Shown one piece after another: positions 14,689 to 23,735 of a stretch of DNA of 56,867 nucleotides. The notes beneath the pieces are model-generated. The model saw nothing but the letters and a program-made list of their open reading frames with translations, ran no database searches and was not told the DNA's origin. Position numbers and translations under genes: made by a program. The stretch is taken from the NCBI RefSeq assembly GCF_000241485.1, contig NZ_JH584241.1, forward strand, positions 2,198,586 through 2,255,452, in the 5' to 3' direction. The stretch comes from Sphingomonas sp. PAMC 26605 (GTDB lineage: Bacteria > Pseudomonadota > Alphaproteobacteria > Sphingomonadales > Sphingomonadaceae). How positions within the stretch are numbered: the first letter of the stretch is position 1; each line of letters begins with the position of its first letter.

Positions 14689-16986
14689 GTGCGCAACCGT
14701 GCCATCATCGTGCCTGTCGCATCGCTGCTGGCGATCGCGGCGAGCGCTGCCGCGCCGGCCGCGGCGCAGGACCATGCCGCCACCGCCGCGCCCGACGATA
14801 TTCTCGTCACTGCGCAACGCCGCTCGGCGACGATAGAGAATGCCCCGGCATCCAAAGCATCGGTCGACGCTGCGACGATCGCGACGACGATCAACGCGCG
14901 CAACGTCGAGGATACGCTCAAATATCTGCCGAGCCTCGTCGTGCGCAAACGCCATATCGGCGACAGCCAGGCGCCGCTCGCGACGCGCACCTCGGGGCTC
15001 GGCGCGAGCGCGCGCAGCCTGATCTATGCCGATGGCGCGATCCTGTCGGCGCTGGTCGGCAACAACAACACGTCGGCGAGCCCGCGCTGGAACCTCGTCT
15101 CGACCGAGGAGATCGCGCGGATCGACGTGCTTTACGGGCCGTTCTCGGCGGCCTATCCGGGCAATGCGATCGGCGCCGTGGTCAATATCACGACGCGGTT
15201 GCCCGACCGGTTCGAGGGGACTTTGGTCGCGGGCACGACGGTCCAGCAGTTCGACCTGTACGGCACGCATCGCACGCTTCCAGCGTATCAGCTCGGCGGC
15301 ACGCTCGGCGATCGGTTCGGCCCGCTCGCGCTGTTCGCCAGCGCCGATCATGTCGACAGTCGCAGCCAGCCGATCGGTTTCGCCAGCGCGACCGCCACGA
15401 GGGGCGCGACCGGCTCGGCGACCAGCGGCGGCTATGACGATCTAAACCGTACCGGCGGCGCGATCCGCGTGGTCGGCGCGACCGCGTTCGAGCATCAGGT
15501 ACAGGACCGCTTCAGGCTCAAGGCCGCGCTCGATCTCTCCGCGGCGCTGCGCCTGACCTATGTCGGCAGCCTGTTCCGAAACACGACCGACGCTACCGTC
15601 GAGAGCTATCTCACCAACAGCGCAACCGGCCTGCCCTTCTATTCGGGCACGACGATCAATGCCGGCCAGACCTACACGCTGGCGGCGAGCGCGTTTGCGG
15701 GCAGCGTCTATCACACCGAGCAACGGCAATGGTCGCACAGCCTCTCGCTCAACGGCAGCGGGAGCCGTTTCGACTGGCAGGTGATCGGCACGCTCTACGA
15801 CGTCGACAAGGACCAGCAGCGCATCGCCAATACCGCGCTGCCCGCCGGGCAGGCGGGCGGGGCGGGCTTCATCACCGATCTCGGCGGGACGGGCTGGAAG
15901 ACGCTCGACGCCAAGGGCGCGTGGCGGTCCGACGCGGCGGCGACGCATACGGTCAGTTTCGGCGCGCATGCCGATTGGTATGAACTCGACAGCAACCGCT
16001 TCAATACGAACGACTGGGTGCGCGGATCGGAGGGGACGCTCAACCTGCAGGGCAGCGGCAAGACGCGGACTTATGCGGTTTGGGCGCAGGATGCCTGGCG
16101 CCTGACGTCGCCGCTGACGCTGACGCTCGGCGGGCGCTACGAATGGTGGCGCGCGTATGACGGGGTCAACTTTTCGCAGGCGCCGGTGGTCGGCCCGGTC
16201 AATCAGCCGCGGCTGAGCAGCGACAAATTCTCCCCCAAGGCGGCGCTGGCCTATGCGATCGATCCGCATGTCACCGCGCGGCTGTCGTTCGGCCAGGCGT
16301 GGCGCTTCCCGACCGTCGGCGAGCTGTATCAGATCGTCACCACGCCGGTCGCCTCGGTGCCGAACCCCAATCTGCGACCCGAACGCGCGCGGTCGCTCGA
16401 ACTGGCGCTCGAGCAGCATGACGCGCGCGGCACCCTTCGCGTGTCGTTGTTCAACGAAGTCATCAAGGACGCGCTGATCTCGCAGACCGGACCGCTCGCG
16501 GTGACCCCGGTGCAAGTCGGGACCTATGTCCAGAATGTCGACGAAACGCGCGCACGCGGCGTCGAGCTGGCGGTGACGCGCAGCGACCTCGTCCACCGCG
16601 TCGATGTCTCGGGCAGTGTCACCTATGCCGATGCGATCACCAGCAAGGATGCGGTCTTCCCAGCGGCGATCGGCAAGCTGCTGCCGAGCGTGCCGCATTG
16701 GAAGGCGACCGCGGTGGCGACGTGGCGCCCGGTCGATGCCGTCGCGCTGACTGCGGCGGCACGCTACTCCAGCCGCAATTACGGGTCGCTCGATAATAGC
16801 GATGTGGTCGGCAACACCTACCAGGGCTTCTATAAATATTTCGTGGTCGACCTGCGCGCGCAGGTGCGCGTCGCTGCGCATATGGAGTTCGGCATCGGGG
16901 TCGATAACGTCAACAACGACAAGTACTTCCTCTTCCACCCGTTCCCGCAGCGCAGCGTCGCCGCTGACGTCAAGGTGACCTTCTGA
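14689..16986 (+). CDS. TonB-dependent outer-membrane receptor
   Basis: A 765-residue outer-membrane transporter for a metal, metal chelate or other ligand, energised by TonB. Seen: a signal peptide ending near ASAAAPAAAQ, a TonB-box-like DDILVTAQR, a plug domain with NVEDTLKYLPSLVVRKRH and RIDVLYGPFSAAYPGNAIGA, a long beta-barrel, and the terminal Phe (ADVKVTF). The start is GTG at 14689 with AGGGAG upstream. The stop overlaps the PepSY gene start by 1 bp. The upstream 225 bp has no recognisable riboswitch. Substrate is unknown; the DUF2946 and PepSY neighbours favour copper or an iron chelate. Confidence 0.92.
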   Translation: MRNRAIIVPVASLLAIAASAAAPAAAQDHAATAAPDDILVTAQRRSATIENAPASKASVDAATIATTINARNVEDTLKYLPSLVVRKRHIGDSQAPLATRTSGLGASARSLIYADGAILSALVGNNNTSASPRWNLVSTEEIARIDVLYGPFSAAYPGNAIGAVVNITTRLPDRFEGTLVAGTTVQQFDLYGTHRTLPAYQLGGTLGDRFGPLALFASADHVDSRSQPIGFASATATRGATGSATSGGYDDLNRTGGAIRVVGATAFEHQVQDRFRLKAALDLSAALRLTYVGSLFRNTTDATVESYLTNSATGLPFYSGTTINAGQTYTLAASAFAGSVYHTEQRQWSHSLSLNGSGSRFDWQVIGTLYDVDKDQQRIANTALPAGQAGGAGFITDLGGTGWKTLDAKGAWRSDAAATHTVSFGAHADWYELDSNRFNTNDWVRGSEGTLNLQGSGKTRTYAVWAQDAWRLTSPLTLTLGGRYEWWRAYDGVNFSQAPVVGPVNQPRLSSDKFSPKAALAYAIDPHVTARLSFGQAWRFPTVGELYQIVTTPVASVPNPNLRPERARSLELALEQHDARGTLRVSLFNEVIKDALISQTGPLAVTPVQVGTYVQNVDETRARGVELAVTRSDLVHRVDVSGSVTYADAITSKDAVFPAAIGKLLPSVPHWKATAVATWRPVDAVALTAAARYSSRNYGSLDNSDVVGNTYQGFYKYFVVDLRAQVRVAAHMEFGIGVDNVNNDKYFLFHPFPQRSVAADVKVTF

Positions 16987-18344
16987 TGATGTCCGCCAAT
17001 GCGACGCGATCTGCGACCACGCAAGGGGCGGTGCCTTCGCTCTATCTCTGGGTCTGGCGGTGGCATTTCTATGCCGGGCTGTTCGTGCTGCCCTTCATCC
17101 TGATCCTGTCGGTCACCGGATCGATCTATCTCTTCAAGCCGCAAGTCGAGCGTTGGGAGGAGCGGGCGTTTCTCGATCTGGGAACGCGCGACGCGGTGTC
17201 GCCCGAACGGCAGGTCGCCGCCGCGCTCGCCGCCAAACCGGGGATGCGCTTCAACCACTATCGCCTGCCGCGCGCGGCCGGGGATGCGGCGATGGTTCAG
17301 GTGCTGCGCGGCGACGGCAAGCAGCGCGAAGTCTATGTCTCGCCGCAGGGCGCCGTGCTTGGCAGCCTCGACCCCGAAGCGCGGATCGAGGCGGTCGTGT
17401 CGCGAATCCACGGATCGCTGCTGATCGGCACGATCGGCGACCGGCTGGTCGAGCTTGCGGCAAGCTGGACGATCGTGCTGATCCTCTCGGGCCTGTATCT
17501 GTGGTGGCCACGCCCGTTCGCGCTCGCCGGAACGGTCTGGCCGCGGCTCCGGCTGCGCGGGCGGGCGTTGCTCAAGGACCTTCACCGCGTCACCGGTTTC
17601 TGGATCGCGGGGCTCGTGCTGGTGATGCTCGCGAGCGGCCTGCCCTGGGCGGGGGCATGGGGCGGGGCGTTCAAATGGGTGCGTGCCGAACTCGGGTTGG
17701 TCAAAGGCCGGCAGGATTGGAAGATCGGCGCCGATGGCGGCCATGCCGGTCATCATGGCGCGATGGCGGGCATGGCGATGGCGCCGGCGGAGGTGCCCGC
17801 CGGTCTGCCGCTCTCGGTGTTCGTGGCGAAGGCCGCGGCGGAGCATATGGCGTTTCCCGTGCTGGTGCTGCCGCCGCATGCGCAACAGAAATTCGGGGGG
17901 GCGACCGCGGGGGTGTGGACCGTCAAGTCCGAGGCGCAGAACCGCTGGCTCGACCGGCGGGTGACCTATGATCCGGCAACAGGCGCCGAAACCGGGCGTT
18001 CGGGCTTTGCCGACCAGCATGTGCTCGACCGGATCGTCAATACCGGGGTCGCCTGGCACGAGGGGCAATTGTTCGGCCTGGCGAACCAGCTGATCGGCGT
18101 CGCGACCGCGGCGGGGTTGGTCGCGATCAGCGTGCTCGGCGTGCTGATGTGGCTCAAGCGGCGGCCGCGCGGGACGTTCGGCGCGCCTGCGGCGGTCCCG
18201 CGGAAAGCCTCGCGCGGGCTGATCGTGCTGCTCGCCGTGCTCGCGCTGCTGCTGCCGCTCTTCGGGCTCTCGCTGATCGTGATCACGATCGTCGATCGGC
18301 TCCTGACCGCATGGCGGCCCGCGGGCAGGGTGCGGATCGCGTGA
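16986..18344 (+). CDS. PepSY-associated TM protein (putative metal reductase)
   Basis: A 452-residue inner-membrane protein with about four transmembrane segments. The N-terminal segment is WHFYAGLFVLPFILILSVTG then SIYLFKPQVE, typical of PepSY_TM iron-uptake proteins. Others lie at LVELAASWTIVLILSGLYLW, near LHRVTGFWIAGLVLVML, and at the C-terminus. A His/Met-rich loop (GGHAGHHGAMAGMAMAP near residue 255) points to metal binding. Such proteins are thought to reduce ferric chelates or handle copper in the periplasm. It is translationally coupled to the TonB receptor (ATGA overlap), so the two act together. Confidence 0.88.
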   Translation: MMSANATRSATTQGAVPSLYLWVWRWHFYAGLFVLPFILILSVTGSIYLFKPQVERWEERAFLDLGTRDAVSPERQVAAALAAKPGMRFNHYRLPRAAGDAAMVQVLRGDGKQREVYVSPQGAVLGSLDPEARIEAVVSRIHGSLLIGTIGDRLVELAASWTIVLILSGLYLWWPRPFALAGTVWPRLRLRGRALLKDLHRVTGFWIAGLVLVMLASGLPWAGAWGGAFKWVRAELGLVKGRQDWKIGADGGHAGHHGAMAGMAMAPAEVPAGLPLSVFVAKAAAEHMAFPVLVLPPHAQQKFGGATAGVWTVKSEAQNRWLDRRVTYDPATGAETGRSGFADQHVLDRIVNTGVAWHEGQLFGLANQLIGVATAAGLVAISVLGVLMWLKRRPRGTFGAPAAVPRKASRGLIVLLAVLALLLPLFGLSLIVITIVDRLLTAWRPAGRVRIA

Positions 18345-18421
18345 CGAACCGGCTTACCGCGGCGTTTGCTCCACGCTAAGGCTGAGCTTCAAGAGCGCGG
18401 TGACGCTTCAGGGGATGAGAT

Positions 18422-19834
18422 TTGGCCAGTTTGTTTCGCAAGAAGATCATCCTCCACGGCGACGACCAGCCGGTCGAGCAGCGCATGGCGCGCACCTTGT
18501 CGTGGCCACATCTGGTTGCACTGGGCGTCGGTGCGATCGTCGGAACGGGCATCCTCACGCTGATCGGCGTCGGGGCGGATCGCGCAGGTCCCGCGGTGTT
18601 GCTGAGCTTCGCGATCGCGGGCGCGATCTGCGCATGCGCCGCGCTCTGCTATGCCGAGATGGCGACGATGATCCCCGCCTCGGGCAGCGCCTATACCTAT
18701 AGCTATGCCGTGCTCGGCGAGGTGATCGCTTGGGTCGTCGGGTGGAGCTTGATCCTCGAATATTCGCTCGTCGTGTCGACCGTCGCGGTCGGCTGGTCGG
18801 GCTATGCGGTCGGTTTCCTGCACGGGCTCGGGATCGATCTGCCCGGTTGGGCGACGCACGGCCCGAGCATCGGCGGCGCGTTCGGGATCAACCTGCCCGC
18901 GGTGTTCATCATCGCGGTCGTCGCGGGGCTGCTGACGCTCGGCACGCGCGAGAGCGCGCGGATCAATACGCTGCTCGTATTGGTCAAGATCGTCACGCTC
19001 GCTTTGTTCGTTGCGGTGGCGCTGCCGCATTTCGATCCGGCAAACCTCCACCCGTTCGCGCCCTATGGCTATGGCAGCGTCGCGGGTGATGGCGGGGTGA
19101 AATACGGCGTGATGGGCGCGGCCGCGATCATCTTCTTCGCGTTTTATGGCTTCGACGCGATCTCGACCGCGGCGGAGGAAACGCGCAACCCCGAGCGTGA
19201 TCTGGCGATCGGCATCATCGGGTCGATGGTCGCGTGCACCGCGATCTACATGATCGTCGCCGCGGTCGCGGTCGGGGCGGTGCATTTCTCGGTGTTCAGC
19301 AAAAGCAGCGAGCCGCTAGCGCTGATCCTGCGCCAGGTCGGGCAGGGGGGCGTCGCGACGATCGTCGCTGCAGCCGCCGCGATCGCGCTGCCGACCGTGC
19401 TGCTCGGTTTCCTCTACGGGCAAAGCCGGATCTTCCTGGTGATGGCGCGCGACGGTTTCCTGCCGCCCGCGCTCGCCCGCCTTTCGACGCGCGGTACGCC
19501 CGCGCGGATCACGCTGGTGACGGCGGTGTTCGTCAGCGTGATCGCCGCGCTGACCCCGCTCGACGTGATCGCGAGCCTCGCCAATGCGGGCACGCTGTGC
19601 GCGTTCGTCGCGGTCGCGGCATGCGTGCTGGTGCTGCGGCGGCGCGATCCCGCTGCACGACGGCCATTCCGCACGCCGCTCGCATGGCTTGTCGCGCCGC
19701 TAGCGATCCTCGGCTGCGTGTATCTGTTCACGAGCCTGCAGGTCGTGACGCAGGCATCGTTCCTGGTGTGGAACGGGGTCGGGCTGGCGGTGTATTTCGC
19801 TTATGGCCGCGCGCGGGCGACGGTCGCGCAGTAA
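18422..19834 (+). CDS. APC-family amino acid permease
   Basis: A 470-residue inner-membrane transporter with about 12-13 hydrophobic segments. The N-terminus LFRKK followed by LVALGVGAIVGTGILTLIGV is the signature of cationic-amino-acid-type APC permeases, and GFDAISTAAEETRNPERDL is the conserved loop after TM6. The start is TTG at 18422, supported by AGGGGATGAG upstream and by N-terminal similarity to the family; the ATG at 18485 would remove the conserved LFRKK. The substrate is probably a basic or neutral amino acid. Confidence 0.88.
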   Translation: MASLFRKKIILHGDDQPVEQRMARTLSWPHLVALGVGAIVGTGILTLIGVGADRAGPAVLLSFAIAGAICACAALCYAEMATMIPASGSAYTYSYAVLGEVIAWVVGWSLILEYSLVVSTVAVGWSGYAVGFLHGLGIDLPGWATHGPSIGGAFGINLPAVFIIAVVAGLLTLGTRESARINTLLVLVKIVTLALFVAVALPHFDPANLHPFAPYGYGSVAGDGGVKYGVMGAAAIIFFAFYGFDAISTAAEETRNPERDLAIGIIGSMVACTAIYMIVAAVAVGAVHFSVFSKSSEPLALILRQVGQGGVATIVAAAAAIALPTVLLGFLYGQSRIFLVMARDGFLPPALARLSTRGTPARITLVTAVFVSVIAALTPLDVIASLANAGTLCAFVAVAACVLVLRRRDPAARRPFRTPLAWLVAPLAILGCVYLFTSLQVVTQASFLVWNGVGLAVYFAYGRARATVAQ

Positions 19835-19892
19835 CGCGCACTGGTCAGCGCCGCATCGCGCGCATATGCCGCCACCAAAGGGAGCGTCCAAT

Positions 19893-20843
19893 ATGTCCGC
19901 GAGCAAGCAAGGCGGCTCGAACTTCGTCATTTTCGCAGCACTCGCCGCCAATCTCGGGATTGCGGTCGCGAAGTTCGTCGCAGCCGCGATCTCGGGATCG
20001 TCGTCGATGCTGACCGAGGGCTTCCACTCGGTGGTCGATAGTTTCAACCAGGTGCTGCTGCTCTATGGCCAGCATCGCGGCAAGCGCCCGCCCGACGAGG
20101 CGCATCCGTTCGGCTATGGCCGTGAGCTGTATTTTTGGAGCTTCGTCGTCGCGATCCTGATCTTCGGAGTCGGCGCGGGCGTGTCGATCTATGAAGGCTG
20201 GGAGCATTTCAAGCATCCCGAGCCGCTACGCGACCCGTTGATCAACTACATCGTGCTCGGCGTGTCGTTCGCGCTCGAGGGCGGATCATGGTTCTTCGCG
20301 ATCCGCGAATTCGCCGCGGCGAACCGCGGTACGAACTGGTGGAAGGCGGTGCGCCAGTCGAAGGACCCGGCGGGTTTCATCGTGCTGTTCGAGGATTCGG
20401 CAGCGCTCGGCGGTCTGATCGTCGCGGCGGTCGGCGTATTTGCGAGCCAATGGTATGGCGATCCGCGGATCGACGGGATCGCGTCGATCGTCATCGGCGT
20501 GATCCTCGGCGTGGTCGCGGCGTTGCTCGCGCGCGAGGCGAAGGGGCTGCTGATCGGCGAGGGCGCCGATCCCGAAATCGTCGCCAAGGTGCACGCGATC
20601 ATCGATCGCCGTCCCGATATCACCGCGGTCAACCATGTCCGCTCGATCCACACCGCGCCCGAGAGCATCTTCCTCGCGATCAGCGCCGACTTCCGCGATT
20701 CGCTCTCGATGGGCGAGGCCGAATTGCTGGTCGAGGAGATCGAGACCGAGCTGAAGGCGGCCGAACCCAAATTGTCGTCGATCTATATCCGGCCCGAGCG
20801 CAAGGAAGACGCCGCGCGCCTGCCGCCCGCATCGGCGCGCTGA
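19893..20843 (+). CDS. Cation diffusion facilitator (ZnT9-like) transporter
   Basis: A 316-residue transporter exporting Zn2+ or another divalent metal by proton antiport. TM2 carries the metal-site pattern EGFHSVVDS and TM5 carries EDSAALGGL. HPFGYGRELYFWSF after TM2 and EGGSWFFAIREF are typical of the ZnT9-like subgroup. A C-terminal cytoplasmic domain (about 215-300) follows. The ATG at 19893 has AAGGGAG upstream. It follows the APC permease by 58 bp and may be co-transcribed; it ends 3 bp from the convergent DUF4893 gene. Confidence 0.9.
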   Translation: MSASKQGGSNFVIFAALAANLGIAVAKFVAAAISGSSSMLTEGFHSVVDSFNQVLLLYGQHRGKRPPDEAHPFGYGRELYFWSFVVAILIFGVGAGVSIYEGWEHFKHPEPLRDPLINYIVLGVSFALEGGSWFFAIREFAAANRGTNWWKAVRQSKDPAGFIVLFEDSAALGGLIVAAVGVFASQWYGDPRIDGIASIVIGVILGVVAALLAREAKGLLIGEGADPEIVAKVHAIIDRRPDITAVNHVRSIHTAPESIFLAISADFRDSLSMGEAELLVEEIETELKAAEPKLSSIYIRPERKEDAARLPPASAR

Positions 20844-20854
20844 GGCTCAGCGCG
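20836..20854. terminator. Palindrome shared by two convergent stop codons
   Basis: CGCGCTGAG, one base, then CTCAGCGCG: 9-bp arms that contain the TGA of the CDF gene and the TGA of the DUF4893 gene on the other strand. It may act as a minimal bidirectional termination signal, though the one-base loop cannot fold without opening the inner pairs. Confidence 0.35.
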
Positions 20855-21524
20855 GCGCGGGGACGATCTCGACTACGTCGAGCAGCGATTCGAAGCGCGG
20901 GCGCGGCAGCACCAGCCGCCAGCGTTTGTCGCCGATCCGCTCGACATAGCCGGCGAGATCGCGATTGGCGTCCTGTCCGTAATTGAGCGGGCGCGTCTCG
21001 TCGCCGATCACCATCGTCCCGAGGAACACCGCGCGCGACGCCGATTCGGGGAAGAGGATGCCGATCGGGCGCTGCGGCCCCGACACCTTGTACATCGTCG
21101 AAACCGCGCCTTCGCGCGTGACGCGGCAAGCGACCTCGGGATAGGTCGTGACGTTGCGCATCGCGGTGCCGTTGGCGCCGAGCTTGATGACGCGGCAGAG
21201 ATACGTGCCGGGCGGCGGAGTCGCCGTCGCCAAGGCACGGTCGGGGTCGAACAGCAACGGGTCGGCAGCGACTGTCGCGGCACCGGGGCTCGCCGAAACC
21301 TTGGCGAGCGCGTCCATCCACGCCTGCCGCCATCCGCGCAGCCGGTCGCGATCGGCCGGCGTCGCGACACGCCGCCAATCGGTGGTGTCGCTCGACACGC
21401 CGATCAGCGAGCGCGGCTCGATCCGCACCTCGACCGTCCTGTGCGCCTCGGCACCACATCGGCCGAACAGCGCGAACGGGATTGTACACAGCGTCGATCC
21501 CAGAACCCGGGTAAATCTTTTCAA
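20847..21524 (-). CDS. DUF4893 domain exported protein
   Basis: About 225 residues. It has an N-terminal hydrophobic stretch (VLGSTLCTIPFALFGRCGAEA) that looks like a signal peptide, then WRRVATPADRDRLRGWRQAW, characteristic of DUF4893 proteins of sphingomonads, and GYVERIGDKRWRLVLPRPRF near the end. Function unknown. The start is uncertain: no ATG is well placed, and TTG at 21524 gives a plausible signal peptide but a weak ribosome site. Confidence 0.75.
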   Translation of the reverse strand: MKRFTRVLGSTLCTIPFALFGRCGAEAHRTVEVRIEPRSLIGVSSDTTDWRRVATPADRDRLRGWRQAWMDALAKVSASPGAATVAADPLLFDPDRALATATPPPGTYLCRVIKLGANGTAMRNVTTYPEVACRVTREGAVSTMYKVSGPQRPIGILFPESASRAVFLGTMVIGDETRPLNYGQDANRDLAGYVERIGDKRWRLVLPRPRFESLLDVVEIVPAPR

Positions 21525-21577
21525 AACGATGTGACTTTCGTTGCGACCAGGACTTCCATCACAACTAACTAACCACG

Positions 21578-21606
21578 GCGGCGCCAGGTTGCCAACCTCG
21601 CGCCGC
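21578..21606 (-). terminator. Hairpin downstream of bdhA
   Basis: An inverted repeat with inner arms AGGTT/AACCT and outer arms GCGGCGC/GCGCCGC (one mismatch), 17 bp beyond the 3-hydroxybutyrate dehydrogenase stop. No clear T-run, so it may need Rho or act as an mRNA 3' stabiliser. Confidence 0.45.
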
Positions 21607-21622
21607 TGGGGCGAAAACGTCC

Positions 21623-22408
21623 TCAGGCGGCGGTCCAGCCGCCATCGACCGAAAGATTGGCGCCGGTGATCGACTTTGCCTCGTCGCGGCACAGGAACAA
21701 AGCGAGCGCGGCGACCTGGTCGACGGTCACGAATGCCTTGGTCGGCTGCGCCTCGAGCAGGACGTCGTTCATCACCTGCTCTTTGGTCATGCCGCGCGCC
21801 TTCATCGTGTCGGGGATCTGCGCCTCGACCAGCGGCGTCCAGACATAGCCGGGCGAGATGCAGTTGACGGTGATGCCGTCGGTCGCGGTTTCGAGCGCGA
21901 TCGTCTTGGTCAGGCCGGCGAGGCCGTGCTTGGCCATCACGTAAGCCGATTTGTTGGGGCTCGCGACGAGGCTGTGCGCCGACGCGGTCGAGATGATGCG
22001 GCCCCATTTCTTGGCTTTCATCAGCGGGACCGCGGCCTGCATCATGTACCACGCCGAGTTGAGGTTGATCTTGATGATCGCCTCGAACTTGTCGGCGGGG
22101 AAGTCCTCGATTTTAGCGACGTGCTGGATGCCGGCATTGTTGACGATGATGTCGGGGCCGCCGAGCTCGGCATGGCAGCGCGCGACCATCGCGGCGATCT
22201 TTTCGGGCTTGGTCATGTCGGCGGCGTCGTACAGCGCCTTGGCGCCGCTCGCCGCCTCGAGCTTGGCGCGCTCGGTCTCGATCACGGCGGCGTCGCCGAA
22301 GCCGTTGATGACGACGCTCGCGCCCTCGGCGGCGAACAGTCTGGCATATTCGAGCCCGATGCCCGAGGTCGAGCCGGTGACGATGGCGGTCTTGCCCTTG
22401 AGGAACAT
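21623..22408 (-). CDS. bdhA: 3-hydroxybutyrate dehydrogenase
   Basis: A classical SDR that oxidises (R)-3-hydroxybutyrate to acetoacetate with NAD+, used when polyhydroxybutyrate is broken down. The 261-residue protein starts MFLKGKTAIVTGSTSGIGLE (nucleotide motif), has NNAGIQHV, the catalytic Ser143, Tyr156 and Lys160 (SAYVMAKHG), and GLTKTIALETATDGITVNCI plus SPGYVWTPLVE typical of BdhA, including the QIPDTMKARGM lid. It lies 17 bp downstream of a patatin-like gene, a pairing common in PHB-metabolising alphaproteobacteria. Confidence 0.92.
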   Translation of the reverse strand: MFLKGKTAIVTGSTSGIGLEYARLFAAEGASVVINGFGDAAVIETERAKLEAASGAKALYDAADMTKPEKIAAMVARCHAELGGPDIIVNNAGIQHVAKIEDFPADKFEAIIKINLNSAWYMMQAAVPLMKAKKWGRIISTASAHSLVASPNKSAYVMAKHGLAGLTKTIALETATDGITVNCISPGYVWTPLVEAQIPDTMKARGMTKEQVMNDVLLEAQPTKAFVTVDQVAALALFLCRDEAKSITGANLSVDGGWTAA

Positions 22409-22425
22409 GTGGATCTCCGTGTCGG

Positions 22426-23598
22426 TCAGGGGAATGGCGTGCGGTGGACGGTCAGATCGAACGCGGCGCTCTTGCCGGTCTCGATATTTTCGGCGACGAG
22501 CTGGGCGTGCGCCATCGTCTCGGCGACGGCTTCCTGCCCTGCTTCCCAATGCTCGCGCATCGTCCGCGCGGAAAATTCGAAGTCGCGGCTGCCGCCTTCC
22601 CACGCATTGGCGCGGTAGATCAGATGGACGAGATTGACCGGGTCCTCGTTCGACCGGTTGCGCAGCGCGATCACATCGGGGTCGTCGGCGAGCTCGGGCG
22701 GAAGCTTGGCGAGCACTTTGCGCGCGAGCTCGCGGTCCTTGCGGATCTTCATCACCTGGTCGGACACTTGCCGCGTCCGGCTCGAGAAGCGGATCTCCTT
22801 CTCGCGCGCCATCACGTCCATGATCGTGCGCGGGCGTTCGGTCGCGGCGGAGAAGAGATCGACCTGGAAGGCGAGCAATGCGCCGTCCTGATGGTCGAGC
22901 ACGTGCGTCAGCGGCGTGTTCGAGACGAGGCCGCCGTCCCACCACAACCGCCCGTCGATCTCGACCGGCGGCAGGCCCGGCGGGAGCGCACCCGACGCCA
23001 TGATGTGGCGCGCGTCGATCTCGGTTTCGGTCGTGTCGAAATAGCTGAAATTGCCGCTTTCGACATCGACCGCGCCGACCGAGAGGCGGACGGGGCCGTG
23101 GTTGAGCAGCTTCCAGTCGACCAATGCGTCGAGCAGGCCCTTGAGCGGCGCGGTGTCGTAGAAGCTCATCGCGCCGGGCGTGCCGGGCACCGCGAACATC
23201 GGCGAGACAACACGCGGCTTGAAGAAGCCAGGAACGCCCGTGGCGAGGACGAAACCCGCGGACCATTCGTGGACGAATTCGCGAATCCGGTCGTCGGGGA
23301 AGATCGGGAAGCTCGGCAGCGCCGAGGTCACCGTGTCCCAGAAGATGTTGAGCCGCTCGACGCGCCGCTCGGGCGGATTGCCCGCGACGATCGCGGCGTT
23401 GATCGCGCCGATCGAGATCCCCGCGACCCAGTCGATCTCGATCCCGCTCGCCGCGAGGCCCTCGATCACCCCTGCCTGATAGCTGCCCAGCGCGCCGCCG
23501 CCCTGCAGCACGAGCGCGACGCAATCGGGGAGGGGGAGCGCCTTGGCGCGACGTTTCGGCCGGGTCGGAGCTGCATCTGCCATGTGCGCGACATGCAT
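22426..23598 (-). CDS. Patatin-like phospholipase / DUF3734 protein
   Basis: A 390-residue serine acyl hydrolase with the patatin Ser-Asp dyad. Oxyanion loop GGGALG at 33-38, nucleophile Ser62 in GISIG and Asp221 in WWDGG. The C-terminal part (VNLVHLIYRANAWEGGSRDF then FSARTMREHW) is the DUF3734 extension. Likely a lipase acting on membrane lipids or on PHB-related esters, in an operon with bdhA. Starts at 23598 and 23583 are both ATG in frame; the second lacks only MHVAH. Confidence 0.88.
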   Translation of the reverse strand: MHVAHMADAAPTRPKRRAKALPLPDCVALVLQGGGALGSYQAGVIEGLAASGIEIDWVAGISIGAINAAIVAGNPPERRVERLNIFWDTVTSALPSFPIFPDDRIREFVHEWSAGFVLATGVPGFFKPRVVSPMFAVPGTPGAMSFYDTAPLKGLLDALVDWKLLNHGPVRLSVGAVDVESGNFSYFDTTETEIDARHIMASGALPPGLPPVEIDGRLWWDGGLVSNTPLTHVLDHQDGALLAFQVDLFSAATERPRTIMDVMAREKEIRFSSRTRQVSDQVMKIRKDRELARKVLAKLPPELADDPDVIALRNRSNEDPVNLVHLIYRANAWEGGSRDFEFSARTMREHWEAGQEAVAETMAHAQLVAENIETGKSAAFDLTVHRTPFP

Positions 23599-23735
23599 GT
23601 CTTGCCGAAGCGGATCAACGACAGTTTGATGAAACCCGCGTCATCTCGCGATGGAGCGGATTGCAGCAGCGGCTTGCAACATGCGGGCGCGCGAAGCATT
23701 CAGCACGGAGCGGCAACGACCCCGGGACTGATCCA

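Noticed and set aside
21623..23524. A 633-codon frame joining bdhA to an upstream extension.
   Set aside because: The extension is an out-of-frame reading of the patatin gene; the bdhA start at 22408 is typical.
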